A stretch of 15,600 bases of DNA from Bacteroidetes bacterium QS_8_64_10 (GCA_003022505.1 PXTQ01000035.1:1-15600); one strand, 5' to 3'; positions 1 to 6,636 are shown, numbered from the stretch's first letter. The notes: generated by a model from the letters alone, not told the origin. Program-made: numbers and translations.

Positions 1-84
1 GAGCCGCACCGCGCCGATGCGGAGCAGGTCGCGGGCGACGCGGCGGCGGAGCGCGGTTTTCTGCGCCGTGTCTTCTTGGATCAA
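1..84 (-). CDS. pyrE: Probable orotate phosphoribosyltransferase, N-terminal fragment (cut by window edge)
   Basis: Only the first 28 codons are in the window. Read from TTG at 84 they give a protein beginning MIQEDTAQK and continuing to RDLLRIGAVRL. This resembles the N-terminus of PyrE, which attaches orotate to PRPP in pyrimidine synthesis; in that family a short helix ending in a 'L..I.AV.L' pattern precedes the substrate-binding part. No ATG lies in frame between the upstream stop (TAG) and this point, so TTG is the likely start. The gene lies 63 bases downstream of the pgsA stop on the same strand, so the two may be co-transcribed. The call rests on a short N-terminal resemblance only; the PRPP-binding motif lies outside the window. 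That the frame is open and coding is fairly clear, while the identity is uncertain. Confidence 0.5.
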   Translation of the reverse strand, partial: MIQEDTAQKTALRRRVARDLLRIGAVRL

Positions 85-147
85 GAGCTTTCTCTTCTTC
101 TACTTTCACACATACGCACTTCCAAACGTTCACACCGCAACGCGCCC

Positions 148-697
148 TCACCGCTTGCGCCGGGCCGGTTGCTCACGCGGGTAAAAGTACTGCCATCCGG
201 TATAGACCGTGATGCCCACCAGCGTCAGGAGCAGCAAATACGGAATGTAGCTGTGGAGCATCCAGCGCCCGCTCTGCTCGACGGTGCCGCCCACCTTCGT
301 GCTGACGATCAGGAGGAGCATCAGAAAGAGAAAGAAGAGCTGGAGCGCCGTCTTCAGCTTCGACAGCCGGAGCGTCGGCACGTTGCGCCCGTGCGATTTC
401 GACCATGTGCGCAGGCCCGTCACGGCCACGTCGCGCAGCGCGATGATGAGCACCGCCCACCACGGCACGGTCGCCGGCTCCAGGATGGCGAGCGCGATGA
501 GCAGACTCAGCACCAGCACCTTGTCGGCCAGCGGGTCCAGAAATTTACCAACACGCGAACTCGCGCCGTAGCTGCGCGCCACGACGCCGTCGACGTAGTC
601 GGAGGCCGCCACCAGCATAAACAGGCCCAGCGCTGCCGCCTGACTCCAGAGCCAGCGCGATGCGAGCCGCCGTGATGAGGTTGGGTAAGTAGCGCAT
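148..697 (-). CDS. pgsA: CDP-diacylglycerol--glycerol-3-phosphate 3-phosphatidyltransferase, frame broken near the N-terminus
   Basis: PgsA makes phosphatidylglycerol phosphate from CDP-diacylglycerol and glycerol-3-phosphate in the inner membrane. The CDP-alcohol phosphatidyltransferase signature is complete: DGVVAR, eight residues, G, three residues, D, three residues, D (in VDGVVARSYGASSRVGKFLD and the PLAD that follows). Several hydrophobic segments follow and the tail is basic (ARRKR). The ATG at 697 gives the typical PgsA start MRYLPNLITAARIALA. The signature and everything after it are in another frame, which contains SRWLWSQAAALGLFMLVAAS. The switch falls at 649-660. About 12 residues of the first membrane segment seem to be missing compared with E. 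coli PgsA (182 residues, recalled from memory). An internal ATG at 618 gives a 156-residue frame, but it starts too late to be the native start. The identity is firm; whether the break is real is doubtful. Confidence 0.85.
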
Positions 698-1038
698 GAG
701 TGCTCGACTCACTGCCCCAAGTGTTGATAATCGAAAACGATGCCGTCTGGTTCGGAACGCCTGAGAACGGGGGATGGGCGCTCAGACTCGAGCACGCCCA
801 AATGCTTCTACTCACATATACTCACATACGCCTATACGTTCAAGCGTCGCTCCCGTTCTCCGCCTGCAATTGTAGCAGAACCCGGCGGCGCGGCCCGTCA
901 GATCGACCGGTCCGACAAAGCGCCCGTCGCGCTTTCTGACAATGTGACGGATCGGAGCGCCCGGCATTGTTCTTGACCGCACGAAAAGAACGAACGCAAT
1001 ACGCACATTCATTCAACCAACCAGATTCTTTTTTCGAC
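698..1038. other. Divergent intergenic region between pgsA (minus) and dnaK (plus)
   Basis: This 341-base gap should hold the promoters of both pgsA and dnaK. I found no CIRCE-type repeat (TTAGCACTC-N9-GAGTGCTAA) and no clear TAnnTTTG box. Visible structures are a hairpin at 917-935 (listed separately) and a weak inverted repeat GTTCTT (969-974) / AAGAAC (986-991). An A/C-rich string of CACAT/ATACGC words lies at 808-838, with similar words again at 999-1010. Short open frames here have no family-like content and overlap each other on both strands. Confidence 0.5.
917..935. repeat. Small perfect hairpin upstream of dnaK
   Basis: AAAGCGC (917-923) and GCGCTTT (929-935) form a 7-bp stem with a 5-base loop. 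The arms extend imperfectly outward to GTC (around 911) and GAC (938-940). It ends about 100 bases before the dnaK start and has no T tail on the plus strand. It could be an operator or part of a 5' leader; no function can be assigned. Confidence 0.35.
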
Positions 1039-1848
1039 ATGGGTAAGATTATTGGTATTGATCTCGGAACGACCAACTCCGTCGTCTCGGTGATGGAAGG
1101 CGGCGAGCCGAACGTCATCACAAACGCGGAGGGCGAGCGCACCACGCCCTCGGTGGTCGCCTACAAGGACGACGGCGAACGCCTCGTGGGAGCGCCCGCG
1201 AAGCGGCAGGCCGTCACGAACCCGGAGAACACGATCTCCTCGATCAAGCGGTTCATGGGGCGACAGTACGACGAGGTGGATGAGGAAATCAAAGAAGTGC
1301 CCTACACGGTGGAAAAGGGAGACAGCGACACCGCCCGCGTGAAGGTGCGGGACCGCCAGTACACGCCGCAGGAAATCTCGGCGACGGTCTTGCAAAAGCT
1401 CAAGCAGACCGCCGAGGATTACTTGGGCGAGAACGTGACCGAAGCGGTCATCACGGTGCCCGCCTACTTCAACGACTCGCAGCGCAAGGCCACCCAGGAG
1501 GCCGGCAAGATCGCGGGCCTGGACGTGAAGCGCATCATCAACGAGCCGACGGCGGCGGCGCTCGCCTACGGCCTCGACGACGAAACCGAACAAACGGTGG
1601 CCGTCTACGACCTCGGCGGCGGCACCTTCGACGTGTCCATTCTGGAACTGGGCGACGGCGTCTTCGAGGTGCAAAGCACCTACGGCGACACGCACCTCGG
1701 CGACGACGACGATCAATCTGCCGTTCGTCTCCGCCACCGACAGCGGGCCGAAGCACCTCAACATGGACATCACGCGCTCGAAGTTCGAGCAGCTCACCGA
1801 GGACCTGATCGAGCGCACGCAGCAGCCCATGCGGGAGGCTATGGATGA
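1039..1848 (+). CDS. dnaK: Chaperone DnaK, N-terminal part (frame lost at about 1702-1712)
   Basis: This is the nucleotide-binding domain of the Hsp70 chaperone DnaK. The ATG at 1039 starts MGKIIGIDLGTTNS, the phosphate-1 loop at residues 6-14. Also present are VPAYFNDSQR, the INEPTAAALAYG segment, and the phosphate-2 motif DLGGGTFDVSILELGDG. Homology ends at STYGDTHLG (residue 221). The family continues GGDDFD.. but here the frame reads DDDDQSAVRLRHRQ and on to a stop at 1848, which is not DnaK sequence. An in-frame ATG at 967 would add 24 residues unlike any DnaK start, so 1039 is preferred. No ribosome binding site is visible, as is usual in Bacteroidota. The remainder of the protein is encoded in the next frame from about 1703. 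If the break were real, the ATPase domain would lack part of subdomain IIB and the product would be dead. Confidence 0.93.
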   Translation: MGKIIGIDLGTTNSVVSVMEGGEPNVITNAEGERTTPSVVAYKDDGERLVGAPAKRQAVTNPENTISSIKRFMGRQYDEVDEEIKEVPYTVEKGDSDTARVKVRDRQYTPQEISATVLQKLKQTAEDYLGENVTEAVITVPAYFNDSQRKATQEAGKIAGLDVKRIINEPTAAALAYGLDDETEQTVAVYDLGGGTFDVSILELGDGVFEVQSTYGDTHLGDDDDQSAVRLRHRQRAEAPQHGHHALEVRAAHRGPDRAHAAAHAGGYG

Positions 1849-2794
1849 GGCGGGCCTCTCGAAGGGCGAGATCGACGAGGTGATCCTGGTCGGCGGTTCC
1901 ACGCGCATCCCGAAGGTGCAGGAGACCGTCAAGGAGTTCTTCGGGCGCGACCCCAACAAGTCCGTCAATCCCGACGAGGTGGTCGCCATCGGCGCGGCGG
2001 TGCAGGGCGGCGTGCTCAGCGGCGACGTAGAGGACGTGCTGCTGCTGGACGTGACGCCGCTGGACCTCTCCATCGAGACGCTGGGCGGCGTAGCGACCTC
2101 GCTGATCGAGGCCAACACCACCATCCCGACCAAGGAGAGCGAGGTGTTCTCGACGGCGGCGGACAACCAGACGAGCGTCGAGATTCACGTCTTGCAGGGC
2201 AACCGCGAGATGGCAAGCGACAACCAGAGCATCGGCAAGTTCCGCCTGGAGGGCATCCCGCCGGCCCCGCGCGGCACGCCGCAGATCGAAGTCACGTTCG
2301 ACATCGACGCCGACGGCGTCTTGAACGTGAATGCTGCCGACAGAGGCACGGGCAAAGAAGAGTCCATCCGCATCGAGGCCACGAGCGGCCTGGACGAAGA
2401 AGAGATCGAGCAGATGCGCCAGGAGGCCCGCGAGCACGCTCAGGAGGACCAGAAGCGCCGCGAGCGCGCCGAGAAGAAAAATGAGGCCGAATCGCTGCTA
2501 CACTCGACCGGGCAGAACATGGACGAATACGGCGACAAGATTCCGGCGGAGAAGAAGGCCAAGATCGAGAGCGCGCAGGAGCGCCTCCGCGAGGCCAAAG
2601 ACGGCGACGACCTCGACGAGCTAAAGAGCGCCCTCGACCAGCTCAACGAGGCCTGGAACGACGCCAGCCAAGACATTTACCAGGCGCAGCAGGAGGAAGC
2701 GCAGCAGGGCGCAGGTCCGGCGGGCGCGGCCGGAGCGGCAGGCGCGGCGGCCGGTGCTGCCGGCGCAGAGGTCGTGGACGAAGAAGAGGAATGA
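1703..2794 (+). CDS. dnaK: Chaperone DnaK, C-terminal part (substrate-binding domain and lid)
   Basis: This frame picks up DnaK homology at TTTINLPFVSATDSGPKHLN (from about 1703). It continues through the second half of the ATPase domain (VILVGGSTRIPKVQ, NPDEVVAIGAAVQGGVLSG), the interdomain linker VLLLDVTPLDLSIET, the beta-sandwich substrate domain and the helical lid. The tail is low-complexity Gly/Ala, then EVVDEEEE. The family block between HLG and INLPF, about 50 residues with the IELS segment of subdomain IIB, is absent. Adding 50 residues to the 585 encoded by 1039-2794 gives about 635, the usual DnaK length, so this is the only loss I can see. The first ATG in this frame is at 1763, but the homologous sequence begins before it. 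No dnaJ or grpE follows; a terminator comes within 70 bases. Confidence 0.93.
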   Translation, partial: TTTINLPFVSATDSGPKHLNMDITRSKFEQLTEDLIERTQQPMREAMDEAGLSKGEIDEVILVGGSTRIPKVQETVKEFFGRDPNKSVNPDEVVAIGAAVQGGVLSGDVEDVLLLDVTPLDLSIETLGGVATSLIEANTTIPTKESEVFSTAADNQTSVEIHVLQGNREMASDNQSIGKFRLEGIPPAPRGTPQIEVTFDIDADGVLNVNAADRGTGKEESIRIEATSGLDEEEIEQMRQEAREHAQEDQKRRERAEKKNEAESLLHSTGQNMDEYGDKIPAEKKAKIESAQERLREAKDGDDLDELKSALDQLNEAWNDASQDIYQAQQEEAQQGAGPAGAAGAAGAAAGAAGAEVVDEEEE

Positions 2795-2820
2795 CGCGCG
2801 GCGGTATGTAGGTTGGGAAG

Positions 2821-2850
2821 TATGAAAGGGTGTACTTTTGCACCTTCATA
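2821..2850. repeat. Imperfect hairpin just after dnaK
   Basis: TATGAA (2821-2826) plus GGTG (2829-2832) pair with CACC (2841-2844) plus TTCATA (2845-2850), leaving a 2-base bulge and the 8-base loop TACTTTTG. It lies between the dnaK stop and the terminator at 2863-2898. It may protect the 3' end of the mRNA or assist termination. Confidence 0.45.
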
Positions 2851-2862
2851 CCTGAAAGTGAG

Positions 2863-2898
2863 AGCCCCGGCGGCCTGCTTCGACCCGTCGGGGCTTTT
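2863..2898 (+). terminator. Rho-independent terminator of dnaK
   Basis: AGCCCCG (2863-2869) and CGGGGCT (2889-2895) form a strong 7-bp GC-rich stem, followed by TTT. It lies 68 bases after the dnaK stop codon and before about 235 bases without a recognised gene, so dnaK looks like a single-gene transcript. The T run is short, but the stem is perfect. Confidence 0.75.
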
Positions 2899-3132
2899 CG
2901 CGTTGACTGGAAACCTCCTTTTCCGACGTGCTGTTATGTAGAACGGCTCAATGCGACAAAGAAAAAGCACACAGATGAACGCGGTTCGGGCGGATGACGA
3001 TAGATCCTTCCTCGTCGTACAGTCGTCACCCGTCAATCGCCGGTCGTCGTTATCAGCAAGATGATTGAAGTAGCTTCGCTGGTCTATACAAACGAGATAC
3101 GTCACGCTTTGCGCGGAGCCCCTGTCATTTAC

Positions 3133-4329
3133 GTGCCTCGAACCGCTTTGGCCCTCATTGTGCTCGCCGCGTTCTCCCTTGCGCCCTCCGCAGCAGCGCA
3201 GGAGCAAACGCTCACGTCGTCGTCGGAACGCAAGGCCCGGCAGCTCTTCGTGAAGGGCCTGACGAAGGCGCAGGTCGGTGAGCACGAGGCGGCGCTGTCG
3301 TTGTACGAGAAAGCGCTAAAAAAGGCTTCCGATCAGCCCGCCGTGTTGAGCGCCGCTGCCAAGGCGTATCAGGCCACCGGCGACGCCGAGACGGCGCTGC
3401 TCTACGCCCGCCGCGCCGCTCAGCAAGCATCAGACCGTCCGTTCTACGCACGCCGCCTCGCCGGCCTGCTCGCCGAGACGGACCGTCCCGCTGAAGCCGC
3501 CGACGCATACCGAAGCGTGCTGGAACGCTTTCCCGATGACTGCTCCGCTCTGCGCGCCCTCGCCCGTCTGCACCGCGACGAGAATCGTCCCGCCGAGGCG
3601 CTCGGCACCTACGCACGCCTCCTTGAAGCTGGAGCCGACTCCGCCGCCGTCCTTGCCCGTATGACGCCGATCTACCGCAATGCCCCCGACGGCGCGGCTG
3701 CGAACCTGCCCCCTGCGCTCCGCAACGCGCTCACCGACCGCAAAGCTCCACCCGATTCCACTGACAGCGCGAAAGACGGCACTAACCTCGTCACTCGCGC
3801 CCACGACCTCGCAGAGACCGATCCGGCGGAGGCGCGCCACCTGCTTCGCCGCGCGCTCGATGCAAACAGCAGCCAACCGGAAGCGCGCGAACTGCTGGGC
3901 ACACTCCTTTTGCGAAACGGCGAATACGATGAAGCCGCCGAGTACTTGACGCAGGCGACGCGTCAGAACCCCCGCGACCCGGCACGCTGGCGTCGCGCCA
4001 CCGAAGCCCTCCGGCGCAGCGGCCGGCCCGCCGAGGCGCGCAGCGTGGCGGAGGAGGGCCTGCTGCTCTTTCCGGGCCACCTGCCGCTCCTGGCCGCTGC
4101 CGCCCGATCCGCCCTCGACGACGATGCCCCTGCCGCAGCTCTCAACCGCGTCAACGAGGCGCTCGACATGCTGGACAACCAACCGGAGCAGCACGCCTCA
4201 TTCCTGGTCATCAAAGGAGACGCCCTGGCTGCTCAAAATCAGGCGGAGGCCGCCCGGAGCAACTGGCAGCAAGCGCGCCAACTCGACCCTGACAACACCG
4301 ACGTGCAAGAACGCCTGCGCGAACAGTAA
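3133..4329 (+). CDS. Secreted tetratricopeptide-repeat protein
   Basis: The protein of 398 residues starts with a clear signal peptide (MPRTALALIVLAAFSLAPSA, likely cleaved after AAA at residue 22). It then consists of about eight TPR-like helix pairs, for example GEHEAALSLYEKALKKASDQ, DRPAEAADAYRSVLERFPDD, NRPAEALGTYARLLEAGADS, GEYDEAAEYLTQATRQNPRD and NQAEAARSNWQQARQLDPDN. A less regular linker rich in A, D and P follows the fourth repeat. TPR arrays are protein-binding scaffolds; this one should be periplasmic. I chose GTG at 3133 because it puts the signal peptide at the N-terminus; an in-frame ATG at 3061 would add 24 residues that look non-coding. In Bacteroidota a TPR protein often precedes a DUF4292 lipoprotein, as here. 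The binding partner is unknown, and nothing suggests an enzyme. Confidence 0.82.
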   Translation: MPRTALALIVLAAFSLAPSAAAQEQTLTSSSERKARQLFVKGLTKAQVGEHEAALSLYEKALKKASDQPAVLSAAAKAYQATGDAETALLYARRAAQQASDRPFYARRLAGLLAETDRPAEAADAYRSVLERFPDDCSALRALARLHRDENRPAEALGTYARLLEAGADSAAVLARMTPIYRNAPDGAAANLPPALRNALTDRKAPPDSTDSAKDGTNLVTRAHDLAETDPAEARHLLRRALDANSSQPEARELLGTLLLRNGEYDEAAEYLTQATRQNPRDPARWRRATEALRRSGRPAEARSVAEEGLLLFPGHLPLLAAAARSALDDDAPAAALNRVNEALDMLDNQPEQHASFLVIKGDALAAQNQAEAARSNWQQARQLDPDNTDVQERLREQ

Positions 4330-4353
4330 ATGACGAGTCTGATAGTTTTGAGG

Positions 4354-4477
4354 GGCTGGGAGTCTGTGAACCTACGAGACTAAGATTTTACGAATCTACG
4401 CCCTCCGTCTACTCCCAGCCTCCTCTCAGCCTTCCTCCCAGCCTCTCAGCATTCACAGACTCCCGGATTCGCAGACG
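4354..4477. repeat. Intergenic inverted-repeat element, copy A
   Basis: The spacer between the TPR gene and the DUF4292 gene holds a perfect 13-bp inverted repeat, GGGAGTCTGTGAA (4358-4370) and TTCACAGACTCCC (4452-4464). A competing perfect 10-bp pair, GGCTGGGAGT (4354-4363) and ACTCCCAGCC (4411-4420), shares bases with it. CTCCCAGCCTC occurs twice (4412-4422 and 4435-4445). The left arm, 4361-4378, matches 6554-6571 at 16 of 18 bases, so this is one copy of a dispersed element. Its role is unknown. Confidence 0.65.
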
Positions 4478-4486
4478 CATACTCGC

Positions 4487-5257
4487 ATGAACCGCACTCG
4501 CTCGCTCTTCGTGCTGCTGGCCGTTACCGCTGTGCTGGCCGGATGCGCAACTTCAAGTCCCACAGTAACGCCACGCGGCACGCTCCCCGCCCGCTTCCCG
4601 GAGCACTCCGCCTCCGAGATACGACGGCTCGTGCGCGCCGGCACTGACACGCTGCGCTCCTACCGCGCCGAGGCCCAGATCGCAATCCAGTCGCCGGAAC
4701 GGAGCCGCACGCTCTCGGCAGAGATGCGGCACCGCCGCCGCGACTCGCTCTTCCTGTCGCTGAGTCCGGGCATGGGCATCGAGGCCGCCCGCGCGCTCGT
4801 CACGCCCGACAGCTTTTTCGTACACAATCGCATCCGGAGCCGCCTGAGCTACGGCTCGCGCGAGGACACGCCGCCGAGCCTACCGAACGTGCTGGCTTCA
4901 CGCAACCTGTTTGCCCCACTGCTCGGAACGACCGCGCCCCCCGCCGACTGGGACGTGTCCGCCGACTCGACGTACTACCATTTGCAAAAAGGACGCCGCA
5001 CCTACCTCGTGGATCCAGCGCGCTGGCGCGTGGTGCGCTACGAGGAGCGCGACGCCGAGGGACGGCTCGTGGAGGAGCACACGTTCTCGCGCTTCGAGCA
5101 GGTGGGCGGGCTGCTTCTGCCCACGAAGCTGGTCTTCCGGCAGCCGCAGAAGCGCCGCTCTGCCGTCGTCTCGTACCGGCAACGCACCTTCAACCCGGCG
5201 CAATTGCAGTTCGGGCTGGAAGCTCCTGCCTCGGTGGAGCACCGCCTAATACAATGA
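4487..5257 (+). CDS. DUF4292-type lipoprotein
   Basis: This 256-residue protein has a lipoprotein signal: a basic start (MNRTR), a hydrophobic stretch, and the lipobox LAGC with the lipidated cysteine at residue 20. The mature part looks like the DUF4292 family, proteins of Bacteroidota thought to have a LolA/LolB-like half-barrel that holds lipid. Supporting features are a helix with 'L.SYRAEAQIAI' near the start, alternating beta-strand segments such as RRDSLFLSLSPGMGIEAARA, LVTPDSFFVHNRI and STYYHLQKGRRTYLVDP, and a C-terminal 'F..VGGLLLPTKLVFR' followed by a basic strand pair. Length is normal. It lies between the TPR and EnvC-like genes, a common order in Bacteroidota. The specific function is not known; the family assignment is from memory of its pattern. 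Confidence 0.72.
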   Translation: MNRTRSLFVLLAVTAVLAGCATSSPTVTPRGTLPARFPEHSASEIRRLVRAGTDTLRSYRAEAQIAIQSPERSRTLSAEMRHRRRDSLFLSLSPGMGIEAARALVTPDSFFVHNRIRSRLSYGSREDTPPSLPNVLASRNLFAPLLGTTAPPADWDVSADSTYYHLQKGRRTYLVDPARWRVVRYEERDAEGRLVEEHTFSRFEQVGGLLLPTKLVFRQPQKRRSAVVSYRQRTFNPAQLQFGLEAPASVEHRLIQ

Positions 5258-5354
5258 CTGCACGGCGGGACGCACTTCCACCGAAGCCGTTTGCTCTCAT
5301 CGCTTCCGCCCTTCCGAACGTGAGTGATGCATGTTGCGTATCTCGTAAGGAGAC

Positions 5355-5379
5355 TTACCGCGTACCCCCCCTGCGGTAA
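5355..5379. repeat. Hairpin in the spacer before the envC-like gene
   Basis: TTACCGC (5355-5361) and GCGGTAA (5373-5379) form a perfect 7-bp stem. The loop is C-rich, with a run of seven C (5365-5371), and the stem is followed on the plus strand by more A. The start codon of the next gene lies 51 bases further on. No T tract follows on either strand, so it is not a standard terminator; a leader or operator role is possible. Confidence 0.45.
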
Positions 5380-5430
5380 AAAAGAAGCCCTTCGACAACT
5401 CGAGACGTTCAACTTGCCTCCTACAACAGT

Positions 5431-6222
5431 ATGCAACGTGTTGCTTTCTTGCTGACGCTGGTGGTCGTGCTGGCCGGTCCCGCATGTGCCTACGGCCAAG
5501 TGAGCAAAGAGCGTGAGGACACGAAAAAGCGACTCGATCAGCTGCGCGAGCAAATTGCGGAGGGCGAAGAGCGTCTCGCCAAGATCCGGAAGCGCGAGAA
5601 AGCGTCGTTGCGCAAGCTCGAAAACCTCGACCGCAAGATCACGGTTCGCAAAGAGCTGATCAGCAACTACCGGATGCGGCGCAGGCAGCTCAGCGCCAAG
5701 CTCGACTCCATCCAGCAATCCTCGGCCCAGCTCGAGCGGCGCGTCGACGAGCTGCGGTCCGAGTACAAGAAGCGCGCGGTGCACGCCTACCGGCACGGGC
5801 GGCTCCACGACCTGGCGCTTATCCTGTCGGCCCGGTCCATCAACCAGATGCTCGTGCGGGTGCGCTACCTGCACCGGTTCGCCGAGCAACGCGAGGGACA
5901 GCTCAACGAGCTGCACACCGCCACGCGAGACCTGGAGCAACGCCGCCAGCGGCTCCGCCGGACGCAAGACAAGCTCGACTCGCTCATCGCCGAGACGCAG
6001 GCGCAACGCCAAAACCTGACGGACTTGCAGGAGGACCGCCAGCAGGTCGTCAGCAGCCTCCGCGCGCAAGAAGAAACGCTCAAGCCCAAACTGGAGAAAA
6101 AGCGCAAGTCGGCCAGCGAGTTGGAAAAGCGCATGCGCGAACTGGTGGCTGCGGAGCGCAAGCGGGCGGCAGGCGACGCAGCCAGCCGCGAGCGCTTCAA
6201 AGAATGCCGTACGGCGAAGTAA
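5431..6222 (+). CDS. EnvC-like murein hydrolase activator, coiled-coil part (frame lost at 6198-6204)
   Basis: A signal peptide (MQRVAFLLTLVVVLAG, cleavage near ACAYGQ) is followed by two long charged coiled-coil stretches at roughly residues 25-115 and 155-255. These are rich in E, K, R, Q and L and are typical of EnvC-type activators, which recruit and switch on peptidoglycan amidases at division. The segment between them (HAYRHGRLHDLALILSARSI, then a leucine-rich stretch) is the region that in EnvC relatives reads Y..G....L..LL.S.S...... Homology runs to RERFKE (residue 258), then the frame continues CRTAK to a stop. The LytM part follows in a different frame from about 6197. In relatives the coiled coil runs through 'F...RG.LPWPV..G.....YG' into LytM; that bridge of a few tens of residues is missing here. 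Confidence 0.85.
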   Translation: MQRVAFLLTLVVVLAGPACAYGQVSKEREDTKKRLDQLREQIAEGEERLAKIRKREKASLRKLENLDRKITVRKELISNYRMRRRQLSAKLDSIQQSSAQLERRVDELRSEYKKRAVHAYRHGRLHDLALILSARSINQMLVRVRYLHRFAEQREGQLNELHTATRDLEQRRQRLRRTQDKLDSLIAETQAQRQNLTDLQEDRQQVVSSLRAQEETLKPKLEKKRKSASELEKRMRELVAAERKRAAGDAASRERFKECRTAK

Positions 6223-6554
6223 CCAACCCCGTCTATGGCACCAAAACGCCCAATCCCGGCGTTCTCATCTCCACAAAAGCCTCCGCTCCGGTGCAGGCCG
6301 TCTTCGAGGGGCGCGTCTTTCGGGTCTTTACGATGCCCAACTTTGGCACGTGCGCGGCGCTAAGCCATGGCTCGTATTCGAGCATTTACTGCAATCTCTC
6401 GCTCACCTACGTCAGCAAAGGACAGCAGATCGACGCCGGAACGACCGTCGGGCGAGCGGGCACCGAGAGCGCGCCCAAAGGCAGCGGCGTGTTCTTCGGC
6501 CTGTACGATCAGGAGCAGTCCATCGACCCGACGGCGTGGCTCTCCAAACAATGA
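6204..6554 (+). CDS. EnvC-like murein hydrolase activator, LytM (M23) domain part
   Basis: This frame encodes the M23/LytM domain that belongs to the preceding coiled-coil frame. It reads PYGEVTNPVYGTKTPNPGVL, APVQAVFEGRVFRV, an LSHGSYSSIYCNLS strand pair, YVSKGQQIDAGTTVGRAG, and a final VFFGLYDQEQSIDPTAWLSK that corresponds to the family ending 'lhFEi......lNP..WL'. The zinc ligands of active M23 peptidases are absent: the first H..G.D reads NPGVLI, and the H.H pair is reduced to one H (residue 55) with YCNLS where YxHL is expected. This fits a non-catalytic activator. The ATG at 6204 lies inside the junction and is probably not a real start. The stop at 6552-6554 overlaps the left arm of repeat copy B. 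Confidence 0.85.
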   Translation: MPYGEVTNPVYGTKTPNPGVLISTKASAPVQAVFEGRVFRVFTMPNFGTCAALSHGSYSSIYCNLSLTYVSKGQQIDAGTTVGRAGTESAPKGSGVFFGLYDQEQSIDPTAWLSKQ

Positions 6555-6636
6555 GTCTGTGAGCCTATGAGCCTATGAATCCCCCAATCGCAGGCTCTCA
6601 GTCTCGCAAACTCACAGACTCGTAGACTTGCAGATG
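6553..6636. repeat. Intergenic inverted-repeat element, copy B
   Basis: Beginning inside the stop codon of the envC-like gene, GAGTCTGTGAG (6553-6563) forms a perfect 11-bp inverted repeat with CTCACAGACTC (6611-6621). GAGCCTAT is repeated in tandem inside it (from 6561). The left arm matches copy A (4361-4378) at 16 of 18 bases. The right arm shares TCACAGACTC with copy A and is followed in both by a similar GAYTYGCAGAYG stretch. No function is known. Confidence 0.6.

Noticed and set aside
76..675. A 199-codon plus-strand open frame across pgsA
   Set aside because: It is antisense to pgsA, rich in R, H, Q and P, and has no recognisable family; a typical high-GC shadow of the minus-strand gene.
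698..1038. CIRCE operator or other heat-shock repeat before dnaK
   Set aside because: I looked for TTAGCACTC-N9-GAGTGCTAA and found only a fragment-like GAGTGCTCGACTC near 697-710 that does not form the operator.
1690..1720. Programmed ribosomal frameshift or intein/intron explaining the dnaK break
   Set aside because: A block of the conserved protein is absent rather than merely out of frame, and no insertion is present. A frameshift alone would not restore the IIB segment.
1009..2166. A 385-codon minus-strand open frame, and another at 1538-2437, opposite dnaK
   Set aside because: DnaK homology on the plus strand is unambiguous; the antisense frames read as Val/Arg/Gly/His-rich sequence. 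Long antisense frames over dnaK are a known artefact.
4354..4477. A CRISPR array or tandem array in the TPR-DUF4292 spacer
   Set aside because: CTCCCAGCCTC occurs only twice, there are no equal-length spacers, and the main structure is inverted, not direct.
6204..6554. Stand-alone active M23 peptidase
   Set aside because: There is no signal peptide, both zinc-binding motifs are missing, and the sequence continues the preceding coiled-coil protein.
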